Positions 22,349 through 33,251 of a stretch of DNA of 64,000 nt are shown here, in pieces. Source of the DNA: Nannobrachium achirus (Eukaryota; Chordata; Actinopteri; Myctophiformes; Myctophidae); the NCBI GenBank assembly GCA_963921795.1, contig OY997643.1, forward strand, positions 11,914,052 to 11,978,051, written 5' to 3'. The stretch's first letter is position 1. The number at the start of each line of letters is the position of its first letter. The notes under the pieces are model-generated. The model was not told the DNA's origin. It did not search any database and was given only the letters and a program-made list of their open reading frames with translations. The position numbers and the translations under genes are program-made.

Positions 22349-24705
22349 CCCTCCCCTCCTGAACTCATGTACGTCCCCGGACATGGCAACAGTCGCACAA
22401 TTATTATTTGAGGGGATGGGGCAGGGAAAATGTTCTCAACCTCATCAATCAAAGCATCGGCCAAAGCCGTAGTAAGGCCATGGAAGAAAGATTTCACGTG
22501 GAAGAAGGATTTAACCACTGTGTCCAAGGGATTTCCAACTTCGGCATAGTCAAGTCGCTCTGAGGGATGGCAACTTCTCTCCGATCTCCTGACAGAGACG
22601 GATACCTCCGTTTGTCCCTCTGTCTCCTCTTCAGTTGCTGCATCCGTTTCATCCAACTTGTCCATTATTTTCTCCTCAGATTCTACATTTCCAGTTCCAT
22701 CAGTCTCCTCTTCACTGTCTATGTCAGAGAGCACTGGAAGCTGTTCATTCTGGATATCGACAGCATCAGGTAAGTTTTCTCTTTCCACAGGGCATTCTCT
22801 TTCAGGTAGGTCACTGTTCTCGGTATCAGGTAAGTCACCATCATTTAGGTGTAGCACTTGTACTTGTTCAGTAGGAATTATTTCAGCAGATAAATACTCA
22901 GTGTCACCCTGATGGCAGGTAGGTTCGTTAGGCGTCAGGGGACTATCTGATGTACCATCAGACATATCAGGTGAGTTGTCAATTTCAGTACTACTATCAA
23001 CATCTTGGGCATTCACTGGACTCTCTGCGGAACATACGCCTGGAGGTACAGTATGCTGTGCATCTTGCTCAGTAGACATAGGTGGATCAGGCTGCACTGG
23101 TCTCTCATGGACCGTGGGGACCTGAGGATCCTGGGGCTCTCTGAACCAGTAGTCTGGAATACGATCATCATCATTAACTTCTTCCTCGGAAGAGTGATCG
23201 GCATCAGTGTTCTCATCAGTTGAGGTTGTCGCCTCAGGGTTCACGTCAAGTTCAGGAGGACTTGCTTCAGTTGAGTTCAAGTCAGAATGTACTACTGGAA
23301 CATTCTCAGGAAGAACTTTGGCTAGTTCTGGAGGGTTTTGCTCAACAGTTGATACTGGCATGGATCGTGACTCAGTGTTCTTTGTTCCAAATTTGACTGT
23401 TTCAGGGGCAAGACTGGAACTTGGGGTTTCCAATACTAGGTTTCCATGACTACAAAGGTAAGTGTAGCTTGCTTCGGGTTGGCTTCTGGATTGAACCGGC
23501 CTGCGGTATGGAGGATTGAATCTGCGCCTTAGTGGCCTCTGCTGGTCACCTCGTTGATCCGATTTCTGCTCTCCAACTTCCCCTTCTTTCACTACTTGTC
23601 TGGGTCTTTGAGGCCAGGGCCTACGAGGCCCGCTGCGTCGCGGCACAGGTTGCATGCCTTCATTATCAACATCGCTCTCCGAGGCAGAGCCAAGGCTGTC
23701 ACTCTGTGCGTTCTGATCATTCGGTGTGGAACCACGGGTAGAGGGACGGCGACGAAACCGTCGTTTATCGGATGCATAGCGGCTGCCTTTGACGGGAATC
23801 CCACCTGGACCTGTCACGTTGGCTGCTTTTGAGCCCTTTCTAGCTTCTATAACGTCAAACTCCACAATTTCTCCATCTCCCACACTGTGCACTAATTTTC
23901 TAGGATTGTTTTTCTTGATGGCCGTTTGATGGACAAACACGTCTTCTCTGGTGTCATTTCTGCTTATGAACCCATATCCGTTACGTACATTAAACCATTT
24001 CACTGTGCCGTGCACCGATGTAGCAATAATCCTTCTCTTCGGCTGTGACATTAACCGCCCGGTCATGTCACTTACAGAAAGTGGAGGGACTCTTCTTTCA
24101 ATATTGATCGGTACGGGGTCATTGACATTGGGGCCAATGTTTTTCTGAAGGGCATCTGAGAACGAAATGGGGGGCTGCTCATTGTGGGTAAGAAGCTGTG
24201 GGGTCTCAACAGTGGTCTCAACATGTGCAGTTGAGGCATCTTCGGTCACAGTGTTCATAGCTTCAATATCTTTGCCAATCTGGGACAACACTTCTTTCAA
24301 CACCCCTTCAAACTCATTACCACTTAGCTTAGCTAAGGTTTTAACCTTGGTCATGAAGGTTTTGGTAATGTCACCGCATAGTTCAGTAGTGTACACGCTA
24401 CTTAACGTCTTGACAGTATAAACACTGCCCTGTGCTGTGCGCTTTCTGTGTGGCAAAATTGCCGCTAAGTCTTCTACAGGTTCGCTGCTCGAGTATTCAA
24501 CGATCAGGTTTTGGTAAAATTGGGACGAATCATCAGTAACATAAAGGGACGTTTCGATATTGCCGTACTTTTTAAGAAAATCAATGACCTGGTCATCTTG
24601 TTCTGCTTCTCTGGTCAACCCGCTAACAATGACTGCATTTGGGATTTTCACACCAAACCTTTTCACAAAATCCATATTGGATGTAATTTCAGTATTGATA
24701 TGCAA
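22333..24705 (-). CDS. Gag-Y-box-Pol-tail fusion protein, 790 aa
   Basis: This is one uninterrupted frame. Residues ~11-150 ([54 protein letters not shown]) resemble the N-terminal, RRM-like Gag region of fish Gypsy/PNMA-type elements. No capsid or CCHC domain follows. Residues ~224-305 are a complete cold-shock domain very close to vertebrate YBX proteins: [19 protein letters not shown] with RNP1 (GYGFISR, 243-249) and RNP2 (VFVHQTAI, 256-263), then [16 protein letters not shown]. Residues ~315-410 carry Arg/Pro/Tyr-rich islands like the YBX C-terminal tail. Residues ~440-705 are acidic and presumably disordered. Residues ~706-790 ([20 protein letters not shown], then a hydrophobic stretch) resemble the C-terminus of fish Gypsy Pol; a 6-codon duplication (VKSFFH twice) lies here. 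The stop is within the LTR. The start may be residue 1 or the second Met (residue 11). The cold-shock domain has no introns, which implies capture from mRNA. The predicted role is nucleic-acid binding or RNA packaging. Confidence 0.85.
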   Translation of the reverse strand: MHINTEITSNMDFVKRFGVKIPNAVIVSGLTREAEQDDQVIDFLKKYGNIETSLYVTDDSSQFYQNLIVEYSSSEPVEDLAAILPHRKRTAQGSVYTVKTLSSVYTTELCGDITKTFMTKVKTLAKLSGNEFEGVLKEVLSQIGKDIEAMNTVTEDASTAHVETTVETPQLLTHNEQPPISFSDALQKNIGPNVNDPVPINIERRVPPLSVSDMTGRLMSQPKRRIIATSVHGTVKWFNVRNGYGFISRNDTREDVFVHQTAIKKNNPRKLVHSVGDGEIVEFDVIEARKGSKAANVTGPGGIPVKGSRYASDKRRFRRRPSTRGSTPNDQNAQSDSLGSASESDVDNEGMQPVPRRSGPRRPWPQRPRQVVKEGEVGEQKSDQRGDQQRPLRRRFNPPYRRPVQSRSQPEASYTYLCSHGNLVLETPSSSLAPETVKFGTKNTESRSMPVSTVEQNPPELAKVLPENVPVVHSDLNSTEASPPELDVNPEATTSTDENTDADHSSEEEVNDDDRIPDYWFREPQDPQVPTVHERPVQPDPPMSTEQDAQHTVPPGVCSAESPVNAQDVDSSTEIDNSPDMSDGTSDSPLTPNEPTCHQGDTEYLSAEIIPTEQVQVLHLNDGDLPDTENSDLPERECPVERENLPDAVDIQNEQLPVLSDIDSEEETDGTGNVESEEKIMDKLDETDAATEEETEGQTEVSVSVRRSERSCHPSERLDYAEVGNPLDTVVKSFFHVKSFFHGLTTALADALIDEVENIFPAPSPQIIIVRLLPCPGTYMSSGGEGVTQA
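22349..22360 (-). other. Polypurine tract
   Basis: Minus strand AGGAGGGGAGGG immediately upstream of the 3' LTR, the expected plus-strand primer for reverse transcription. It overlaps the end of the coding frame. Confidence 0.8.
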
Positions 24706-24713
24706 ATTACTGG

Positions 24714-24731
24714 CTCCTGGCTAGCTCGCCA
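24714..24731 (-). other. Putative primer-binding site
   Basis: Five bases after the 5' LTR the minus strand reads TGGCGAGCTAGCCAGGAG. It starts TGG as expected for pairing with a tRNA 3' CCA end. I could not match it to a specific tRNA. Confidence 0.4.
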
Positions 24732-24735
24732 ATTC

Positions 24736-26580
24736 TGTAACCCTAGTTACGTAGTAGTAACAGGAAGTACAGGTATGTAGTGTTCAATGGTGTATATCAT
24801 TAACTGGACTAGTATCAGAAGTATTCTAAGTTTTTAAGAGCCAGTATTGCACATCAATAATGACACAGACAACGATAAGCTGGAATAGTTGAATGGCCAC
24901 TTGTATTACAAACAACATGAAATTACAACAAATACAATATATGGAAAATAACAATAACAAAAAGAAAAGCCGGCAGAAATGTGAAACCCAAATGTTCCCA
25001 AAGTTTTAGATGTTAGTTATCGATCGATTTCGTTGGGGCCCTTTATCTGAGTCGCGGTATCGGTTTGAATCTCTTGGTCCTACCTCACTGTCCGTGAGGG
25101 AGGGGGATCACCATCAGTGTTCAGACTCTGGGTAGCTCGCCACCCCAGCACGAACTGGGGAATCAGTGGATCTGGGGATCGGTGTCGATGGGTAAGGGAG
25201 ACGGTCAAGCCTCACATACTGTACACCTGGCTCCTCAGTAGGTGAAATGAGAAGGGATGTCCTCTTCTCCACACCAAGCTCCAGGGAATCGATGGTGGTT
25301 GGTTTCTAAATCACCCAAAAAACCTGACCTATAGTAGGTCAGACAAGATCCAATAGTATGTGTTATTCACACACACCATGCAAACCATGTTTCTAAATCT
25401 TCATGAATTGGCATGAATTAATACCTTTTAACTTATATGAATTAACCCAAATCATGTCTTTTCATGACTTTGCAAGAATTGATATTTTGTAACTTATATC
25501 AATTAGGCCAATCATGTCTCTTCTTGTAATCATGTACTGTAAAAGCACATTGAAAACATCAAGAAATATCTAAAGCGCTTATATTCTTTTCACAGTCTTT
25601 TAAATATTCACTATATTCAATGAACTGTTTTATTTTAACCCAAAAATAATTCTATGAAATGCTCCTTTAATATTCACAATAAATTGGGGTAAATTGCATT
25701 AAAGTGCATAAAAGTATCCAAATCAGTGTTTTTGTGCAGTACTCTGAGATATTAATGGCTCAAACATCTCTCCCTGGCTAGCAACAGGTGAGAGATGCAC
25801 TAATTAACTCCTCAAACACTGAACCCAAAATACACACCTCTTCAGTGACAAACAATACAATAATCAGTGCTTTCAGCATGTAACATGTGCACAAAATAAA
25901 TTCTGCCAACTTTGTGTGGCTAATACATCATAAACATCAGCATCAGTTTCATAAATCAACCATACAGTCACATTATTTCACTCACCGATGATCAAAGCAA
26001 TCAAGGCACAGAATGCATTCACCTGGCTGGACGGTGAATTGCAACAACTCGGTCTCACACTGCTCTACAAAGTTAAAATGACACAATATTCACATCAGGA
26101 GTTGTCTAACAACGTTAGAAATGTGGATGTTTCGAATGGAAGGTTATCTTTCATTCTTACCAAGCGGATGGCAAAAGATTGTCTCTCTGTGTTTCTCTGT
26201 GTACAACACCACATGGAATGCAGCAATGTGGTTCTGGCAGGAACAGGAAGTTCTATGCTTATAAAGGACAGGAAGTCCATCACTAAAGGGCTGGGCATAA
26301 GAAGTAATTTTAACCTTTACTGACTCCTGCAAGACACCCTGTTTGTTTGTTTTTCAACCTTTTTTTCCTTCCATATTTTCAGCTTGTTCTTCATATTTTA
26401 ACAACTTGTAGACAATGGAGTAGAGTATATCAGTATGACTTAAATGTATTAAATCAAAAAGCACTTGTTAAATCGTTTTTAGCACCTTGTAATTCAACTT
26501 AAAATGAACTTATTTATTCATCCCATTTTCTATTTTCTCCATTTTAAATCCAGGCATGGTCATTTCAAGCCTGGGTTACA
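24736..26580 (-). repeat. LTR (5' LTR of the minus-strand element)
   Basis: 1845 bp, near-identical to 20467-22348. A candidate TATA (CTTTATAAG) lies at 26258-26266 on the minus strand, about 320 bp into the LTR, which would give a short U3 and a long R-U5. The other frame visible here on the plus strand is not supported. Confidence 0.9.
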
Positions 26581-27121
26581 AAGGCCTGCGCATTATTTGT
26601 AAAGTCCTTTACAACTAATGTAGTGAGAGTAGAGGTCAGATCACCTGGCTCACAGGTGCAACCATTTTTCTAACAGTGAATCTACCGATGATATGGCCAT
26701 ACCGATATACTTACTTTCCCTCCTCTTTACATGTCCAAACCATCATAGTCTGGCCTCTGGCTTTATCCCCAAAACATCTGACATGTGATGTTAACTTACT
26801 CATTCCTGATCCTATTTTCAATTAATCAAAAAAATAATAAGAACATAATTCAGTTTCATTTTACACGCAGTCCTTTTCATATAGCCTAAATAAAAATATA
26901 CAGTATTGTGCATCTGAGGTGACGGAATACCTTTGAGAGTTGCAGGTCTGCTGCCATTACATTATTATCGTTTGTCTCTTACCTTTTACTCATTTGAGTG
27001 TCTGGTTATCTTCCCTGCTACAATAACAGTTAATAGCTAAAGGTCAAATAAAAGCAATCTAATGTCAGGATAATTATTGCCAGCTAATAGCAGGTTTCTG
27101 TTGTCTTTTCTGACACAATAG

Positions 27122-27187
27122 TTGTAACATCAGACCCACCAATGCCAGCATCAACTTCAACAAGTAGAGACATCTCGACGGCTGAAG
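27122..27187 (+). CDS. PYD gene linker exon 3
   Basis: 66 bp, 22 codons, phase 1-1, between ACAATAG| and GAAG|GTGAGC. It encodes VVTSDPPMPASTSTSRDIST plus AE, related to exon 2 (shared SDPPM/TDPPM core). It is copied at 36506-36571. These exons form a repeated DPPM-x-A-x-TST linker. Confidence 0.6.
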
Positions 27188-27273
27188 GTGAGCTGACAGT
27201 ATGAATAGATTGAACCACTTGAACCTCAACATCTCTAATCTGGGGGGAATATTATCCCAAAGAAAATTAGATA

Positions 27274-27320
27274 AACAAGCTCACAACGCATTGAAACATG
27301 CCACATTGTGAGCTTGTTGA
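27274..27320. repeat. Dispersed hairpin, copy 4
   Basis: AACAAGCTCACAACG ... CATTGTGAGCTTGTT with a short central loop, followed by GATCGTCTATTG. Duplicated at 36658-36705 as part of the exon duplication. Confidence 0.7.
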
Positions 27321-27667
27321 TCGTCTATTGTTGTTGACGAAGAGGTTTCGTGTAGACAAAAAATCTGTAACTGAGGTCCAGTTTAAAGGGTTGTTTCACA
27401 TTAAAAAATGTTTGGGGTCATTTTAGTGTCTATTCAGGGTTTTGCTTTTCACTCCAGATTTTTTAAGTTGCTTGTATTTAGACATTTGATATTTATTTTA
27501 TCAGACATGCCCCCTTCCTACACAAACTCGTTGTAACTTCACCATTTTAACCCTAACCCAACAGTGAATTACTAAAACACAAACATCATCAATTTAATTC
27601 AATATCAGGATAATTCAGGTAATTGCTGGTATTTTATACAAGTGTGTTGTCTTTTCTGTCACAATAG

Positions 27668-27745
27668 ATGACCAGCATGAAGCTTCAAACACTGACCCAC
27701 CAATGCAGGCTGCAACTTCAACAACTGATGTCTCTAAAGTTGAAG
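27668..27745 (+). CDS. PYD gene linker exon 4 (copy of exon 2)
   Basis: 78 bp, same splice borders as 19822-19899 and the same coding sequence by eye (DPPMQAATSTTDVSKVE). Phase 1-1, so it extends the linker in frame. It arose by the tandem duplication. Confidence 0.62.
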
Positions 27746-27855
27746 GTGAGCTGACACTATCAATGGATGTCTTTAATAAACTGATTAACCACTTGAACCC
27801 CAACATCTATATGCTGCTATGTGGCCGTCACATGTAGAATTCAGGCCTGATAACG

Positions 27856-27864
27856 TCATATATT
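27856..27864. repeat. Fold-back element TSD (left)
   Basis: TCATATATT, identical to 35504-35512; single copy at the empty paralogous site 20010-20018. Confidence 0.88.
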
Positions 27865-27879
27865 CCAGCAAGAGCCGTT

Positions 27880-28125
27880 GGCCGCCGCGTCCACGTCCAT
27901 GGACGCGGCCGTGGACGCGTCCATGGACGCGGACGCGAAAAAAACGTCCGTGGACGCGAGGCCGCGTCCACGGACGCAAACGGCCGGCCGTCCCGGCCGT
28001 GGACGCGGCCGTGGACGAGGCCGTGGACGCAGACGGCCGGGGACGCGGCCGTGGACGAGGCCGCGGACGTGGACGCAAACGGCCGGCCGTGGACGAGTCC
28101 ATGGACGAGGCCGCGAAAAAAAGGC
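27880..28125. repeat. GGACGC/GGCCGT array, left end
   Basis: Degenerate tandem array of GGACGC, GGCCGTGGACGC and their inverses, with many CpGs and internal palindromes (e.g. CCATGGACGCGG). Mirrored at 35240-35490. Arg/Pro/Val frames read from it are repeat translations. Confidence 0.85.
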
Positions 28126-28139
28126 AGCGAAAAAAAAAA

Positions 28140-28500
28140 AAAAGTGTCTATTGTATGTATTTTTTGATGGAGAATTCAAATATGACCTTCTTTTTTGCAT
28201 AGGACAACTCTAACCTGCATCAATTGGTATTTTATAATTGCCAATTGTACCCTATCCATCTGAAAAACAAATTGGATGTCTATTGTATGTATTTTTTGAT
28301 GGAGAATTCAAATATTACCTTCTTTTTGGGATAGGACAACTCTAACCTGCATCAATTGGTATTTTATAATTGCCAATTGTACCCTATCCATCTCAAAAAC
28401 AAATTGGATGTCTATTGTATGTATTTTTTGATGGGGAATTCAAATGTTACCTTCTTTTTTAGATAGGACAACTCTAACCTGCATCAATTGGTGCATCAAC
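28140..28500. repeat. ~120-bp tandem repeat in left arm
   Basis: Three tandem units, each with TCTATTGTATGTATTTTTTG, GGAGAATTCAAAT (or close variants), GGACAACTCTAACCTGCATC and CCAATTGTACCCTATCCATC. The mirrored segment at 34995-35225 has fewer units, so the arms differ in copy number. Confidence 0.7.
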
Positions 28501-28503
28501 CTA

Positions 28504-28540
<37 letters not shown>

Positions 28541-28982
28541 CATCTATCCATCTATCCATCTATTTATTTATACTTCACCTTTAGTCCAGAAGAGAGTTCA
28601 GCATCAGGAACTTGCACACATGTAACTGTGTCATGACTGTGTCATGGAGCTAAAACAGGGCTATGTTAAATACTCAAAATGACTCTGATGGACCAATCAG
28701 GGTGGTGGTGGGGGGAGGGATCAACAATAGACAGAAACTGGATAATGCTTTGTTAACTGTCCCACCTAAGTCCCTGCTAGTCTGAACAAACATCACCTTC
28801 CCTCTCATAACACTACTACTACTACATTTATATAAAGCTGCTCTTGCATTTGAATTCAAGTCTGACACAAGTTAAGGTTAACTTAGGTAGTATTTCATTT
28901 TGCTGGCTTTTAGGGTCTGTGTGTGAGTGTGTAGGCTCACAAATTATTATAATTGTCATTAAGTGACTCTATCTATCTATCT

Positions 28983-29034
28983 ATCCATCCATCCATCCAT
29001 CCATCCATCCATCCATCCATCCATCCATCCATCC

Positions 29035-29073
<39 letters not shown>

Positions 29074-29184
29074 CATCCATCCATCCATCCATCCATCCAT
29101 CCATCCATCCATCCATCCATCCATCCATCCATCCATCCATCCATCCATCCATCCATCCATCCATCCATCCATCCATCCATCCAT
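28983..29184. repeat. (CCAT)n/(CTAT)n tetranucleotide tract
   Basis: Long CCAT array with a CTAT block in the middle. The corresponding place in the right arm is a short GATA tract plus the LINE insertion. A smaller CTAT tract is at 28501-28562. Confidence 0.95.
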
Positions 29185-29199
29185 CTATACTTACTGTTT

Positions 29200-30150
29200 A
29201 CATCTATTTATTTATACTTACTGTTTACATTTTCTATAAATATTTATTTCTATATAAAACTCAGTTGTGTGGAGTTATTGTGTGCCTTTTCTTGTAGCTA
29301 AAGAGTCCATTTGTTCACTAGACATTAAGTCAAGGTTACTATTTTGAGTTGAAGCTAAGTGTTTTATTGCTTTGTGGTTTAACATGATTTAAAAGGCAAA
29401 TTCATTGTTATGGTTACTTTAGAAGACTGCTTTTGCATTCATGAGTTAAAAAGAGAGCCAAGCTAATTCAAAGAGTTAAGTTAAAGGAACACAAAACATG
29501 ACCTAACTCGCTGCCATTGGACAGACAGTTACAACATAGGCCTACTCTTATCTTTCACAGAACAGACAATTATCATTTGTTTTATCTATTTGAGACTATG
29601 TAGCTGCTCTATGGGAAATAGAGCATTATATCAGCCTATTCAATTGATAATGACCAATGGGTGCCAGTTTCTAAGTAGTTAACCATATTAACATAACAAT
29701 ATATGTGGCCTAGACATGGATATTGCCCAATCAACTCGTAATCTACAGAAATGTCCACCACATCACACAGTATAGAACTTAGTAGGCTCAGTGGATTCAC
29801 CTATGTTAAATCATGTCAGGTTAGTTTGGTTCAAGGTTCAAGTATAATAATTTATGAGACAAAAATGTAAACAGCACAAATGTACAATCACATCTCGGCT
29901 AGAATGATAACATAAAGTCCTGACTACTCCTTGTTATTGTGGTCCTAAATACTACAATGATTAGTTTGGATGCATTGCTTCTATCGTGTCCAATTAAAAA
30001 TAAATACATTACATACATACAGAAATCTGCCTTCTCCTGTATTGTATTAGTGACATTCATTATAAATAGTAAAATAACAGGACAGAGCAAAAAAGGCCTC
30101 TGTTGTGTCTTTATCTGATCACATGCAATCAGACACTCACACTGCACAGC
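29200..30150. other. Left arm, no gene
   Basis: AT-rich sequence that is the near-perfect inverse of about 32275-33215. I see no exon. The matching 82-residue frames in the two arms are one sequence seen twice and look non-coding. Confidence 0.6.
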
Positions 30151-30165
30151 AATATATAAACTTTA
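30150..30165 (-). terminator. Polyadenylation signal of zinc-finger gene
   Basis: On the minus strand GTAATAAAGTTTATATATTG lies about 90 bp after the zinc-finger frame ends; AATAAA is the canonical signal. The duplicate in the right arm is near 32255 on the plus strand. Confidence 0.45.
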
Positions 30166-30206
30166 TTACAGGCTCAAGGCCCACAGGGTAAGAAGACAAT
30201 ACATTA

Positions 30207-31120
<914 letters not shown>

Positions 31121-31175
31121 GAGGACAGCACAGGACAGGGAGAGAAAACACACACCTGATAAGAGCCAGATTCAC

Positions 31176-32100
31176 ACATTGATCAGCATTTAAGTAACAT
31201 CATCATTATTATTGTTGAGTCTGAAAAGAACAATACAATGTGATAGATCTTTACACATCTGACCCATAACATTATTAGCAATTCACATGGTTACTATAAT
31301 AGGTGAGTCTTCTAGCTTTTTAAAAATGTAATATTTCATTAATTCTTTCTCTTACTAAGTGTAACATCCCACTTCTTAATTGTATATTATTTGGAAAGGG
31401 TTAGCAAAATGTTTGCCATAAATTCAATGCTGAGTTGCATTTGTTTTCCTACATTTTCCCCTTCAATGTATTATTACAATGTATTTACTATTTCTTACTT
31501 AGGTCTACTTAACTTTGTATTTTTACATTATTATATTGATCAACATTAACACATAGTGTGTGTTAGGTTAGGTTAGTTGCAGAGTGTCCACAACTGTCCA
31601 GAATACACTGTACATAATAGACTCCAGACTTCAAGTGAAGATGAAATCTCTAGACGGCACCAGCGGCAATTCTGATGAACGGGTGGAACCCAAAGACCAT
31701 CAAGATCTCTGTAAGTCACAGACTGAGTAAGTCTCCAGATAAACTCACACACATCAAAGTGTTTAAACATTACTTTTATCATTCATGACACAATCTGGGA
31801 ACCCATCGTCAAAGAAGAAAGGGCGACACCTATCGGTCGGCCTCTCTTCCGTAGCGTTCTCTGAGGCTGTTCTTGAGAGACTATTCATGACATAATATCA
31901 TGTTACTGTTACCTACATGCCTTTATATGGGGAGAACCAAGCAACTTTGACCCAGTTATGATTTTGCTTTTAATAGAAAGGAATCCCTTACATTGTTGTA
32001 TGTTAAATTACTTTCTGATCTGTTTGTGTTCATTATAACAGCCACAGGAAAGATACATTGTTTCAGATTGTTCCAGAGACTGATGACAGACCCTGGATGT
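31176..32100. other. Fold-back centre, possible upstream exon
   Basis: Single-copy sequence between the arms. On the plus strand 31640-31712 reads as an open stretch (KSLDGTSGNSDERVEPKDHQDL) followed by CTCT|GTAAGT, which could be a coding exon of an unknown gene. Otherwise AT-rich and unassigned. Confidence 0.3.
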
Positions 32101-33251
32101 AGCTCTGTCAGGTACACGTCTACCATTAGTGGACACTGGCATGAGTGCCTCTTTAGCTCCGGTGGGGCTTTGTGAATGTACTCTCTGTTGTTGTTTTTTT
32201 AAATTATTATCTTTGTAATGTATTGTCTTCTTACCCTGTGGGCCTTGAGCCTGTAATAAAGTTTATATATTGCTGTGCAGTGTGAGTGTCTGATTGCATG
32301 TGATCAGATAAAGACACAACAGAGGCCTTTTTTGCTCTGTCCTGTTATTTTACTATTTATAATGAATGTCACTAATACAATACAGGAGAAGGCAGATTTC
32401 TGTATGTATGTAATGTATTTATTTTTAATTGGACATGATAGAAGCAATGCATCCAAACTAATCATTGTAGTATTTAGGACCACAATAACAAGGAGTAGTC
32501 AGGACTTTATGTTATCATTCTAGCCGAGATGTGATTGTACATTTGTGCTGTTTACATTTTTGTCTCATAAATTATTATACTTGAACCTTGAACCAAACTA
32601 ACCTGACATGATTTAACATAGGTGAATCCACTGAGCCTACTAAGTTTTATACTGTGTGATGTGGTGGACATTTCTGTAGATTACGAGTTGATTGGGCAAT
32701 ATCCATGTCTAGGCCACATATATTGTTATGTTAATATGGTTAACTACTTAGAAACTGGCACCCATTGGTCATTATCAATTGAATAGGCTGATATAATGCT
32801 CTATTTCCCATAGAGCAGCTACATAGTCTCAAATAGATAAATCAAATGATAATTGTCTGTTCTGTGAAAGATAAGAGTAGGCCTATGTTGTAACTGTCTG
32901 TCCAATGGCAGCGAGTTAGGTCATGTTTTGTGTTCCTTTAACTTAACTCTTTGAATTAGCTTGGCTCTCTTTTTAACTCATGAATGCAAAAGCAGTCTTC
33001 TAAAGTAACCATAACAATGAATTTGCCTTTTAAATCATGTTAAACCACAAAGCAATAAAACACTTAGCTTCAACTCAAAATAGTAACCTTGACTTAATGT
33101 CTAGTGAACAAATGGACTCTTTAGCTACAAGAAAAGGCACACAATAACTCCACACAACTGAGTTTTATATAGAAATAAATATTTATAGAAAATGTAAACG
33201 GTAAGTATAAATAAATAGATGGATAGATGGATAGATGGATAGATAGATAGA

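Larger units (their letters stand above)
20467..26580 (-). mobile_element. Non-autonomous LTR retroelement carrying a Y-box gene
   Basis: 6114 bp, bounded by two direct ~1.85-kb LTRs that begin TGTAACCC and end GGGTTACA, with a 4-bp AAGG duplication. Orientation is minus: a polypurine tract AGGAGGGGAGGG abuts the LTR at 22349-22360, and the internal 2.4-kb region holds one 790-codon frame on that strand. Gypsy-like affinity is inferred from the Gag-like and Pol-tail-like ends of the protein. No protease, RT, RNase H or integrase is present, so mobilisation would need enzymes supplied by a related element. By eye the LTRs differ by only a few substitutions and four indels, so insertion was recent. 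It interrupts an intron of the PYD gene. Confidence 0.9.
19717..27545 (+). repeat. Tandem exon duplication, first unit
   Basis: Without the LTR element, 19717-20466 plus 26585-27545 is about 1.71 kb. It matches the second unit (27546-27864 plus 35513-36905) in the same order, each unit holding two linker exons. The LTR element sits in this unit; the corresponding uninterrupted position in the second unit is about 35964-35970. Confidence 0.88.

Noticed and set aside
22635-24780. Several plus-strand frames of 65-92 residues
   Set aside because: Shadows of the 790-codon minus-strand gene.
27785-28213. Arg/Pro- and Val/Asp-rich frames of about 105-127 residues (also 35155-35664)
   Set aside because: All frames through the GGACGC/GGCCGT array stay open because of its 6-bp period; no domain or codon bias supports a protein.
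28953-29301. Ile-His-Pro-Ser repeat frames
   Set aside because: Translation of the CCAT/CTAT tetranucleotide tract.
29899-30147. 82-residue frame found identically at 32275-32523
   Set aside because: Identity is due to the inverted arms, not to independent conservation, and the content looks non-coding.
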